Positions 7,242 through 15,500 of a stretch of DNA of 42,642 bases are shown here, in pieces (the stretch's first letter is position 1; each line of letters begins with the position of its first letter). Source of the DNA: Frankia canadensis. Its GTDB lineage: Bacteria > Actinomycetota > Actinomycetes > Frankiales > Frankiaceae. The stretch spans positions 1 to 42,642 of the forward strand of contig NZ_FZMO01000268.1 in NCBI RefSeq assembly GCF_900197875.1. The letters run 5' to 3'. The position numbers and the translations under genes were made by a program. The notes beneath the pieces were generated by a model. That model worked only from the letters and a program-made list of their open reading frames with translations. It was not told the origin of the DNA and searched no databases.

Positions 7242-7614
7242 TCAGACGTCGGCCGGCTCGTCGAGCACGGTCAACCCTTCGGCGGCCAACGATGCGATCT
7301 GCAGCTCCTGCGGAGTGAGCTCGTCCCGACCTCCGATCCTTGGGGAGACGGTGGCGGGCGTGCCGCCGGCGGCGGTGAGCTCAGCGTCCGCCCGCGCCGC
7401 CCAGCCCCGCCCCCCGGCATCCTCGAAAGCCGCACTCGCCGCGGCGAGGTGGTGGCGGGCTGCGGTGATCCGCCCGGGCAGCGGCCTCGGCCAGCATCGT
7501 CTTGCCGATCCCCGCCTCACCGGCGATGATGACGGCCTGCCCCGTGGCCGTCATCATGTCGATCAGATGAGTCAGCACCGACATTTCCGACGAGCGGCCG
7601 ATCAGGAGACGTCA
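7242..7614 (-). pseudogene. LuxR/LAL-type regulator remnant with large internal deletion
   Basis: On the minus strand RLLIGRSSEMSVLTHLIDMM and AVIIAGEAGIGKTMLAEAAA (P-loop of a LAL regulator) are joined, with a frame change, to the part normally just before the LuxR helix-turn-helix: ARHHLAAASAAFEDAGGRGW, ARADAELTAAG and DELTPQELQIASLAAEGLT. The hundreds of residues that normally lie between are deleted, and the HTH itself is cut off. A TGA precedes RLLIGR in frame. Confidence 0.72.
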
Positions 7615-7734
7615 TCCGTTCTTCCCAGCTGTCCCGCATGAGGACAAAGTCGGCGCCGCCGGCTGTTGGGGCAGGCCACGACACGTCAGCACCACACCAC
7701 TCCGGAATTCGGCGCCACGAGAGAAAGAACATCG

Positions 7735-8694
7735 ATGACTGAGCCCAAGCCCGTCCTCGAACCGGTCGCCCAGGCCTTCGCCGACGCGAACTCCACGCCC
7801 CCGTTCCTATACCAGATCTCCCCGGAAGAGGGCCGCAAGATCGTCGACAGCGTGCAGGCCAATCCCGGCCAGGTGCCCGACGCCGACATCTCCGACCTGA
7901 CGATCACCGGCGGCCCGACCGGCACTGTGCCGATCCGGATCGTCCGCCCGGCCGGCGCGACCGGTGACCTGCCCGTCATCCTTTATGTTCACGGCCTCGG
8001 CTGGGTCTTCGGCGGGCCGCAGACCCACGACCGGCTGATCCGCGAACTCGCGACCGGGACCGGGGCGGCCGTGGTGTTCCCGGACTACAGCCTCTCGCCC
8101 GAGGCGAAGTACCCGACCGCGATCGAGCAGATCTACGCCGCGGCGGAATGGATCCACACCCACGGTGCCACGCAGAGCCTGGACGCCAGCCGGGTCGCCG
8201 TCGCGGGCGACTCGGTGGGCGGCAACATGGCCACAGTCACCACGATCCTGGCCAAGCAGCGCGGTGGCATCTCCTTCGCCGGCCAACTGTTGTTCTACCC
8301 GGTGACCGACGCAAGCTTCGACACCGGCTCCTACCACCAGTTCGAGACCGGCTATTTCCTCGCCCGCGAGGGCATGCAGTGGTTCTGGGACCAGTACACC
8401 ACCGACCCGGCGCAGCGCGCCGAGATCACCGCATCGCCGCTGCGGGCGACGACCGACGATCTGGCGGGCCTTCCCGAGGCGTTCGTCATCGTCGGCGAGG
8501 CCGACGTGCTGCGCGACGAGGGTGAGGCGTACGCGGCCAAGCTGCGCGAGGCCGGTGTGCCGGTCACCGCGGTGCGTTACCAGGGCATCGTGCATGACTT
8601 CGTCGGGCTCAACCCGTTGCGTGGCAGCCGTGCCGCGCAAGCGGCGATCACGCAAGGCATCGGCTTCCTCGCCGGCGTACTCGGCACCGCCTGA
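7735..8694 (+). CDS. Alpha/beta hydrolase, HSL-type esterase
   Basis: 319 residues from ATG 7735. Triad: S160 in AGDSVGGNMA, D257 in GEADVLRDEG, H287 in IVHDFVGL. The oxyanion-hole motif, normally HGGGW, reads HGLGW (86-90). Such enzymes hydrolyse short-chain esters or lactones in the cytoplasm. Start choice: the frame is open further upstream, but homologues start near MTEPKPV; only a weak AGAAAG ribosome site is present. It stands alone between two LAL-regulator remnants and upstream of a MarR gene in the same direction, which may control it. Confidence 0.85.
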   Translation: MTEPKPVLEPVAQAFADANSTPPFLYQISPEEGRKIVDSVQANPGQVPDADISDLTITGGPTGTVPIRIVRPAGATGDLPVILYVHGLGWVFGGPQTHDRLIRELATGTGAAVVFPDYSLSPEAKYPTAIEQIYAAAEWIHTHGATQSLDASRVAVAGDSVGGNMATVTTILAKQRGGISFAGQLLFYPVTDASFDTGSYHQFETGYFLAREGMQWFWDQYTTDPAQRAEITASPLRATTDDLAGLPEAFVIVGEADVLRDEGEAYAAKLREAGVPVTAVRYQGIVHDFVGLNPLRGSRAAQAAITQGIGFLAGVLGTA

Positions 8695-8704
8695 GGGGCG
8701 CCGG

Positions 8705-9200
8705 TTACAGGCTTGGGCCGTTCCGCGGGCTCACACCTGTAACCAGCCGCTTGCCTGGCCGTCCCGCGTCGAGGTCGATGACGATCACGGGTTTGCGCGA
8801 CCTCGGCCTTCGACACGGGTCAGCACCTCGACACAGCGCCGCGGACAGCTGCTCTCGAGCCTCGGGCACACGTCGTTCCCGGCGCAGCCACCGGCCGTAA
8901 GCCAGTTGGGTCCGTGCCTGTTCCAGTACTGCCAGCCCATCGCGTCCCCGCTCGAGCGACGCTTCAAAATGGATGGCGACCTGGTTGCCTTCGGCGAGCA
9001 ATGCTCAGCATCGCTGCACCAGCATGTCCAGATCTGGTGACCTCAACCAGGTGGCATCGCGTTCGGCTCCCTCGAGCATTCGTCGCGCCGATGCGACCTT
9101 GCCCGAGCCGACTGAGGCGCCCGCTTGCGCTATCGTCGAGCAGGCAGCAGGCGCTGGGACGAGAGCACAGAGGAGGGTCGCATCCTCATGCACGAGATCG
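8705..9200 (-). pseudogene. Second LuxR/LAL regulator remnant with an in-frame stop
   Basis: The minus strand encodes ASARRMLEGAERDATWLRSP and DLDMLVQRC, then TGA (9007-9005), then ALLAEGNQVAIHFEASLERG, DGLAVLEQARTQLAYGRWLR and RERRVPEAREQLSAAL. This is the TPR-like region before the HTH in LAL regulators. The reading frame is unchanged across the stop, so a single CGA-to-TGA change would explain it. N-terminal ATPase and HTH are absent. It overlaps the start of marR on the other strand. Confidence 0.7.
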
Positions 9201-9694
9201 CACCGGAGTCGCCGTTCGCCTTGCTCTCGGACGACGAAACCCGCGCCTGGTACGCGTACATGAAGGTGCACTTGCGGTTACGGTACGAGATGAATCGTCA
9301 GCTGCGGGCCGAGCATGGGCTCTCCCTCGCCGATTTCGACGTTCTCGTGGCCTTGATCAGCGACGAGCACGCGACTCTCTCGGTTTCCGATCTGGCCATC
9401 CGCATCGGGTGGGAGCGCAGCCGAGTCAGTCACCACATCCGCCGCATGGCCGACCGGGGCCTGGTCGAGAACACAGTCAGCGAGACCGACAAGCGGGTCA
9501 CCGTGGTGTCGCTGACATCTGCAGGGCGCGGCACGCTCGCCGCGGCGTCTTCCAGTCACGTCGAGCTCGTGCGGACGATGTTCCTCGAACCGCTCGACAG
9601 TCGGCGAACCCGGCAACTCGCCGAGTTGTTCGAGCAGATCTACGACAACCTCATTGCACACGGCACATTGCCGCGCCCCGCCGACCACCCATGA
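9188..9694 (+). CDS. MarR-family transcriptional regulator
   Basis: 168 residues. Dimerisation helices flank a winged HTH: LSLADFDVLVALISDEHATL, SVSDLAIRIGWERSRVSHHI, RRMADRGLVENTVSETDKRV and TVVSLTSAGR. MarR proteins are usually ligand-responsive repressors of adjacent genes. ATG 9188 has GGAGG about 10 nt upstream. Convergent with the NmrA remnant; the SnoaL-like gene and the esterase are its plausible targets. Confidence 0.88.
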   Translation: MHEIAPESPFALLSDDETRAWYAYMKVHLRLRYEMNRQLRAEHGLSLADFDVLVALISDEHATLSVSDLAIRIGWERSRVSHHIRRMADRGLVENTVSETDKRVTVVSLTSAGRGTLAAASSSHVELVRTMFLEPLDSRRTRQLAELFEQIYDNLIAHGTLPRPADHP

Positions 9695-9715
9695 TCCACG
9701 TTGCGGTTGTCCCCG

Positions 9716-10180
9716 TCATCGTTGCCGTGCAAGAAACTCCGGCAGCCGCATCACCGATGGCCGCAACCGGGCGGTGGTGCCGAAGTCCGCGGCGTACGAC
9801 GGTGGCTTGCCGAACCACTCGTACATGGCTCTCTGATCATCGTCCTCGATCTCATCTATCCGGTCCGCCTCGAACCGCGTCGGCACACCGGACTCGGCCT
9901 GCAATGCCTCAGCGATCTCCTCGGCGGTGAGCTCGTCTCCGCCGATCTCCAGGCTTCCGTGGGGAATCTTCCCTGCGTCCATGACAGCCGTCGCGCAGAT
10001 CTCCCCGATGTCCTCGACCGCGATCATCTGCAACGGGACACCGGGGAGCAACGGATACCGAAACACCCGTTGCCGGTCGTCGCCGGAGACCGGAGACCAG
10101 TTGATCAGGTTGTCCATGAAGAACACCGGCCTGATCACCGTCAGATTCACTCTCGAGCCACGCGAAGCGACGTCCCGCAG
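9716..10180 (-). pseudogene. NmrA-like NAD(P)-binding protein, C-terminal half
   Basis: NLTVIRPVFFMDNLINW, LLPGVPLQMIAVEDIGEICA, IPHGSLEIGGDELTAEEIAE and a tail ending PSVMRLPEFLARQR match the C-terminal half of NmrA-like atypical short-chain dehydrogenases. The Rossmann GxxGxxG half is missing; upstream the frame only runs antisense through the SnoaL-like gene. Confidence 0.72.
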
Positions 10181-10215
10181 GTCGGTTCGCACCGTCACCG
10201 CGCTGCCACGCTCGA

Positions 10216-10572
10216 TCACGGGGTGATGATCGTGTAGACCTTCGCGATGAGCCCGTTCTCGACGAGGCAGATGTCCATGCCTCTCGCGGCCGGCGCCTGC
10301 CCTTCGGGTCCGAAGTGCCAGGCCAGGAAGCCGAGATCGTGGTTGACGAAGATGGGTCCGCCTTCGGTGAACGCAAAACCGGGTGCTTCGTCGAGCAGCC
10401 TCTGCGCCTTGGCGTTCAGGGCTTCGCGCCCCACGACGACCTCTTCCGGGTCGGCGAAGACGACGTCTTCGGTGTAGGTGCGCTCGACCGCTGCGGCGCG
10501 CAGCAGCGGGTCGCGCTCGCCGAAGACTTCGTGCAGGTTCGCCTTCATCAGCGACTCGATCTCGTCGGACAT
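10216..10572 (-). CDS. SnoaL/NTF2-like domain protein
   Basis: 118 residues. IESLMKANLHEVFGERDPLL, TYTEDVVFADPEEVVVGREA, LLDEAPGFAFTEGGPIF and LGFLAWHFGPEGQ follow the alpha+beta NTF2-like cone. This fold covers ketosteroid isomerase-like enzymes and binding proteins, so the activity is unknown. GGGAGA lies 6 nt before the ATG. It abuts the NmrA remnant in the same direction; such pairs are common oxidoreductase partners, so the operon has probably lost its enzyme. Confidence 0.82.
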   Translation of the reverse strand: MSDEIESLMKANLHEVFGERDPLLRAAAVERTYTEDVVFADPEEVVVGREALNAKAQRLLDEAPGFAFTEGGPIFVNHDLGFLAWHFGPEGQAPAARGMDICLVENGLIAKVYTIITP

Positions 10573-10619
10573 GGTTCTCCCATTCTCGTCTTACGTGAAG
10601 TGTCATCTAATCGTGATAG

Positions 10620-11385
10620 GCGGTCAAGGCCAAGCCCCGGTCGTCGCGGACCTCGACGGGCCGGCCGAAGGGCAAGCAGCCCGGCATGGCGGGGACGACC
10701 CGCGCGATGGTCGATGACCCGGACGGGATCCGCACGGCCGACCCGTCGCTATGCGGGGACTGCGGATTCCCGCTGGCCGGGGCGCCGCGGGCCACGACGC
10801 GGCGCCACCAGATCGTCGAACCGCCGCCTCCGCTGCACGCGTGGTGCGGTGCTCACACGTTGCGTGACCTGCGGTCCATCCACGACGGCGACCCCGACGG
10901 GCAGCTGTGGGCCGAGGCGATGGCGACGACGCTGCTCGACGCCCACCACGCCGCGTGCGACGCCCGCGACACCGCGCAGAACGCACTCGCGCCCGAGGCC
11001 GTCGCCTTCATCCGCAACCACTATCGCGACGCGCTCGCCCGCGGTGAGACCGACAACCACGGCGACCTGTCCTCGCTCGCCCACGACGCCCGCACGCTGA
11101 TCCGCCGGATGCGCCGCGAGGAGGACATGATCCTCCGGTTCGTCGTCGACCCGACCGTGCCGTTTTCTAACAACCAAGCGGAGCGCGCCGTCAGGCCGGT
11201 CAAGGTTCAGCAACGAACCTCCGGTGGGTGCTGGCGGACCCTGGCCGGCCTCGTCGACTTCGCCGTCGTGCAGTCCTATCTATCGACCGCCGCCAATGGG
11301 GCCTGAACACCCGCGACGTCCTCGAACGCCTCTTCGCAACTGGTCTCTGGCTACCGCCCACTACTTTCCAGGTGGTTAAGCCGGA
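10620..11385 (+). pseudogene. IS66-family transposase (TnpC) remnant
   Basis: RPKGKQPGMAGTTRAMVDDP and the zinc-finger-like CGDCGFPL are joined without the usual intervening domain to CGAHTLRDLRSIHDGDPDGQ and the C-terminal VVDPTVPFSNNQAERAVRP, QRTSGGCWRTLAGLVDFAVV. A one-base deletion at SYLSTAAN puts a TGA in frame (11304-11306), while the other frame continues GLNTRDVLERLFATGLWLPP. There is therefore a 5' truncation, an internal deletion and a 3' frameshift. It sits directly inside the right direct repeat. Confidence 0.82.
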
Positions 11386-11414
11386 CGCGCGGGCCTCGAC
11401 GAAACAACGGGCGC

Positions 11415-11672
11415 GACCACTAGAGCGGAATATCCGCCGGTAGGACGAGGGCCCTGCGGGCGAGCACCGCTTCGATGAAGATGTCGGGTGGTCGGTAGTG
11501 GTGTCCCTCGACGTAGTGGAACACCAGGTTCGGCGCGAGCAACAGTTCCCCGCCGGCGCCGACCACACCGATCTCGGCGCTGCCGAGCCGTGCTTCTTCG
11601 CCCCCTCGATGGGCGATGCAGATGGGGGCTGTCATCGTGGCGTGTGGTAGCAGGCAGTTGTGGAATCCCCGG
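11415..11672 (-). repeat. Direct repeat, right copy (within the intact immunity-like gene)
   Basis: 258 bp matching 5425-5703 in the same orientation. The length difference of 21 bp equals the tandem duplication in the left copy, so no other indel exists. This copy continues upstream into a complete gene, so it is the parental side. Confidence 0.85.
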
Positions 11673-11869
11673 GTACGGATGATGGAGTGGTGGGCGCAGA
11701 GATAGAACAGGGCGTCGAGGAAGGCGCCGTCGGGAAGTGCGGTCGGGAATTCGTGCTCGGGCGCCAGCCAGCCGACCGTGAGCGCCGGAGTCCCAGGCGG
11801 CGGCCAGCCCTTGATCCTGCATATCGCATCGAATCGCGGGTGTGTTGCGAGATCCTGCAGGTATGGCAT
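11420..11869 (-). CDS. Immunity-like protein (DUF7919-like), copy B
   Basis: 149 residues. PYLQDLATHP, GWPPPGTPALTVGWLAPEHE, GAFLDALFYLCAHHSIIRTR, GFHNC, RLGSAEIGVV and LAPNLVFHYVEGHHYRPPDI form the family pattern I recall as DUF7919, small acidic actinobacterial proteins often beside polymorphic toxins. The label is from memory. It shares order and most motifs with copy C (12047-12511). The ATG of copy C corresponds to GCT here, so translation likely starts at ATG 11869 five codons later. Position behind the RHS toxin suggests a toxin-neutralising cytoplasmic protein; inferred. Confidence 0.68.
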   Translation of the reverse strand: MPYLQDLATHPRFDAICRIKGWPPPGTPALTVGWLAPEHEFPTALPDGAFLDALFYLCAHHSIIRTRGFHNCLLPHATMTAPICIAHRGGEEARLGSAEIGVVGAGGELLLAPNLVFHYVEGHHYRPPDIFIEAVLARRALVLPADIPL

Positions 11870-12004
11870 TGAAGAGCCTTTAGCGTCGTCCCTACGAGTC
11901 GACGGCCACGGGAACGGACACGCTGGCGGCGGACGCGCCCGTGGCCGCTGGGGCGCCGGATGCCAGCCCAGTCGCCGGGCAGAGCGAATTTCGCAGCAGC
12001 TATG

Positions 12005-12032
12005 GTTCGCCCTGGTAATTGACAGGGCGAAC
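12005..12032. terminator. Inverted repeat between the immunity-like genes
   Basis: GTTCGCCCTG (12005-12014) and CAGGGCGAAC (12023-12032) are a perfect 10-bp stem with an 8-nt A/T-rich loop. It lies 15-42 bp downstream of the copy C stop on the minus strand. There is no T-run, so it is a factor-independent-like hairpin at best. The rest of 11870-12046 shows no gene. Confidence 0.45.
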
Positions 12033-12046
12033 GTATCCCGGTGAGG

Positions 12047-12511
12047 CTAGAGTAGAAAGTTCGTCGGTAGGACGACGGTCCTGCCGGCAAGTACCGCTTC
12101 GATGAAGATGTCGGGTGGCTGGTAGTGGTGTTCTTCGACGTAATGAAAAACCAGGTTCGGTGCGAAGAGCAGTTTTCCATCGGCGGCGACCACGCTGATC
12201 TCAGCGCTGCCGAGCCACGCTTCTTCGCCGCCGCGACGGGCGGGGTAGGGGGCGGCTGGCTTAGCGGTGTGCGGCAGCGCACAGCTGTGGAAGCCCCTGG
12301 TGCGCAGGATCGAGTGGTGGGCGCAGAGATAGAAGAGGGAATCGAGGAAAGAACTCTCGGGAAAGGCGGTCGGGAAGTTGTGCTCGGGTGCCAGCCAGCC
12401 GACCGTGAGCGCCGAAGTGCCGGGCGGTGGCCAGCCAAAGTTCCTCGACATGTCTTCAAGATTCGGGTATGGAGTGAGATCCGGCAGGTATGGCACTGAA
12501 TAGCCTTCCAT
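12047..12511 (-). CDS. Immunity-like protein (DUF7919-like), copy C, next to the RHS toxin
   Basis: 154 residues: MEGYSVPYLPDLTPYP, FGWPPPGTSALTVGWLAPEH, SSFLDSLFYLCAHHSILRTR, GFHSCALPH, WLGSAEISVV, APNLVFHYVEEHHYQPPDIF. ATG 12511 is chosen because AGAGGAAA lies 6-7 nt upstream; longer in-frame starts would overlap the RHS end. It begins 57 bp after the toxin stop on the same strand, the usual place of a cognate immunity gene. Copy B is a diverged paralogue. The pairing is inferred from position; no residue-level evidence shows toxin binding. Confidence 0.72.
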   Translation of the reverse strand: MEGYSVPYLPDLTPYPNLEDMSRNFGWPPPGTSALTVGWLAPEHNFPTAFPESSFLDSLFYLCAHHSILRTRGFHSCALPHTAKPAAPYPARRGGEEAWLGSAEISVVAADGKLLFAPNLVFHYVEEHHYQPPDIFIEAVLAGRTVVLPTNFLL

Positions 12512-12567
12512 GTCGTTTCCTCTGGTGTCCCTGGCGGGCGGTGCTGGTCTCTCCCCTTCGATGTTCC

Positions 12568-15500
12568 CTACCAGTCCTCGACAACTCGGCAGGCAGCCCA
12601 GTGCCAATCACCCATATTTGGTTCCAGGAGTTCGGATAGCCGTGTCGACCTGTCCACCGTTCTGGAGGTGGGGGCTATGTGGAGGTCCGGGCCAGGTATG
12701 AGCGAATAATCGGGAATACTGCTGCCGGCGGGGTAGACGAACTTTTCATAGTGGTTTATGCCCGCCCCCTCAAAGTATTTCATGGTCGCAATATCATTTG
12801 TCTCGATGGCATATCCGAGCTGATCGGATATCGGCATACCATGTCGAATGTACATCGTCAGGCTGGTGCCTTCGGGGATGGTGACGGTCGAGGGATCGCC
12901 GGGCCGGATCGCCCCGTGGCCGGCGAACACGGGCCGAGGCGGTGCCGGGAGTAGATCAATCCCTTCTGTGGCAGGCGGGGTGACGTGGTCGATCCCGAGA
13001 CCACCCTGCGTGAAAGGCGCCCGGTGGGCGAAGGCGCGGCCGCCGGCGCCGGCGAGGCCGCCCGTGGCGCTGCTGATGGTCAGCTCGGTGAGGTTGACGT
13101 GGCCGGGGTGGGCGAGTTGTTGGGCGGCGAGGTCCTCGGCGCCGCCGGCTGCCGCGCCCGAGCCGGCAGCGGCGAGATAGGAACCACCGGCGGACAGCAG
13201 TCGGGTGGTGCCCTGGCCGACGCCGCCGCCGACCGCTCCGGCGATGCCGCCAATGGCCACGGCGCGGGGATCGAAGTGGCCCGTGACCAGGCCGATGCCG
13301 CCGGACGTGGCGGCCCCGACGAGAATGCCGGCGCCGATGGCTTGGCCGCCGGGCACGAAACACAGACCGACGCCGGTGGCGACGACCCCCACAGCGGCCA
13401 ACGAACCCCAGGGGTCCTCCCGGATGTTCGTCCAGGCCTTCTCGAAGACACCGGCGCGCTGCTGGGAGAGGTAGTCCTGGTATTGACTGTCGGTGAGTGG
13501 GCGCTGGCCGGTGGGATCGAGGAAGCCGACCGGATTGTTCCAGGCGTACTGATACGGGTTGGCGGCGCCGGGCATGCCGGGTACGTGCGGAAGCGGATCT
13601 GTCGACAGGAACGAACGGGTCGCCGGGTCCAGGACGCGTTCGCGTTGCCAGACGAGACCGTTCACCGCGAGCTCGCCCCGAAACCCGATCGTCGCACCCT
13701 GCTCGGTGGCCGGATCGGTGGCCGGCGTGGTCTCGCCCCAGGGGTCATGGGGACCCTGGGCGCCAGGTGGCTGTGTCTCCGGCGTGACCCATCGATCGCC
13801 GAGTCGGCGGGCGTGGCCCGGCCCGGCGAGGGAGTCCCACAGCACGGGGGTGCCGCCCACGGCGATCGGAGCGCCACCAGCGTCGGTGACGAGCCGGGTC
13901 GTGCTGGCGCCGGTGCGATGGACAGCGTCCAGACGCCCGAGGTCGTCCCAGTCGTAGCTGACGGTGCGGCCGTCGCTGCGCCGTTCGGTGCGGCGGCGGC
14001 CGGCCGCGTCGTAGGTGTAGACGGTACGGATCCGCTTTTCACCCTCGGCGGTGTCGAGGGTCTCGGTCAGTTGGCCGGCGGCGTCGTAGTGGGCCTGTCT
14101 GGTCTGGGTCGTCGTCGTGCCACCAGCCCGAGACCGTTCTTCGGTGATCAGGCGCCCGCCGAGGTCCCAGCGGTAGCGGTGTTGACCCCAGGGGCCGTCA
14201 GCCTGGATGAGCTGCCCGGCCGCGTCGTAGGCAAAGCGAACCGGTTGGCCCGCCACGGTGGTTCGGACAAGACGGCCGTCGGCGTCGCGTTCCCCGGCCT
14301 GGGTGGCCGCGGTCCGGGAGGGCACGCGCAGCCGGCCCCGGTCCGGGTCGATGACGGCATCAAGATCGCCGTCGGCGGCGTACTGGTAGCGCAGGCCGGG
14401 CGCGCCGGGGACTCCCACGGTGGTGACACGGCCGTCAGGATCATGGTCCCAGGCGATGGTTCCGGCGGCGGTGGTGCGACGGGTCAGCCGGCCGACGGAG
14501 TCGTAGCGCAGCCGGACATCACGGCCGCCGCCCTCGCGGGCACGGAGGAGACGACCGGCGGGATCGTAGTCGTAGGTGATCTGCGAGGTGTCGGCCGTGA
14601 GTGGTCCGCGGCCGGTGATCCGCCCGGCCCGATCTCGCCAGATGCGCGCGCCCGAGCCATCGGCGTGCTGAACGGTGTGGAGCAGGCCGTCGGCATCGCG
14701 GCTGATGGTCGTGGTCCGGCCCAGCGGATCGCTGCGGGTCGCCAGCCGGCCGACGGGGTCGTAGCCGAGGCGCGTGGTGCCACCGAGAGGATCGGTCCAG
14801 GACGCCAGCCGTCCGCGCAGGTCGTAGTGATAGGAGCTGACGACGCCGCGGGGGTCGGTGATCTCGGTCAGTGCCCCGCGGGCGTCATAGCGGTAGCGGT
14901 AGGTGGCGCCGCCGGCCAGGGTGAGCCGGGCTGGCAGGCCGAGTGGGGTGTTCTCGGCGACCACGCGGCCGCCGGACGGGCCGGTGATCGCCGAGACGGC
15001 GCCCAGACGGTCGTACTCCCAGCGCATGGTGCGCCCGTCCGGACGGACGAGGGCGCTGAGCCGACCAGCCGCGTCCCATTGGTAGCGCTCGGTGGCACCG
15101 GAGGGCAGGCGCGTCTCGGCGAGCCGTCCTGCCCGGTCGTAGCGATAGGTGATGGTCCGCCCGGACGGTGAGGTGATGGCGGCCTGGCGTCCGCCCGGCG
15201 TCCAGACGTAGGAGGTCTGGTTACCGGCGGGATCAACGACCCTGACGAGCCGCCCGGCCGCATCATGCTCGTGATGGGTGCGCGCGCCGGTTGGATCGGT
15301 CTGGCTGACAAGCCGTCCCACGCGGTCGTAGGTCCGCTGCCAGGTCTGACCGCCCGGCCCAGTGATCGCGACCAGGCGACCGCGTCCGTCGTGTTCATGG
15401 CGCCAACCGGCGCCGGCCGCGCTGGTACCGGTGGTCTCGTGACCGTCGGCGTCGTAGCCACGCCGCAAGGTCGCGCCGGCCGGATCGGTGACGGCGACCA

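Noticed and set aside
12985-15171. Long plus-strand frame (728 codons) across the RHS gene
   Set aside because: Mirror of a repetitive high-G+C gene; Gly/Val-rich with no domain, while the minus strand shows clear YD repeats.
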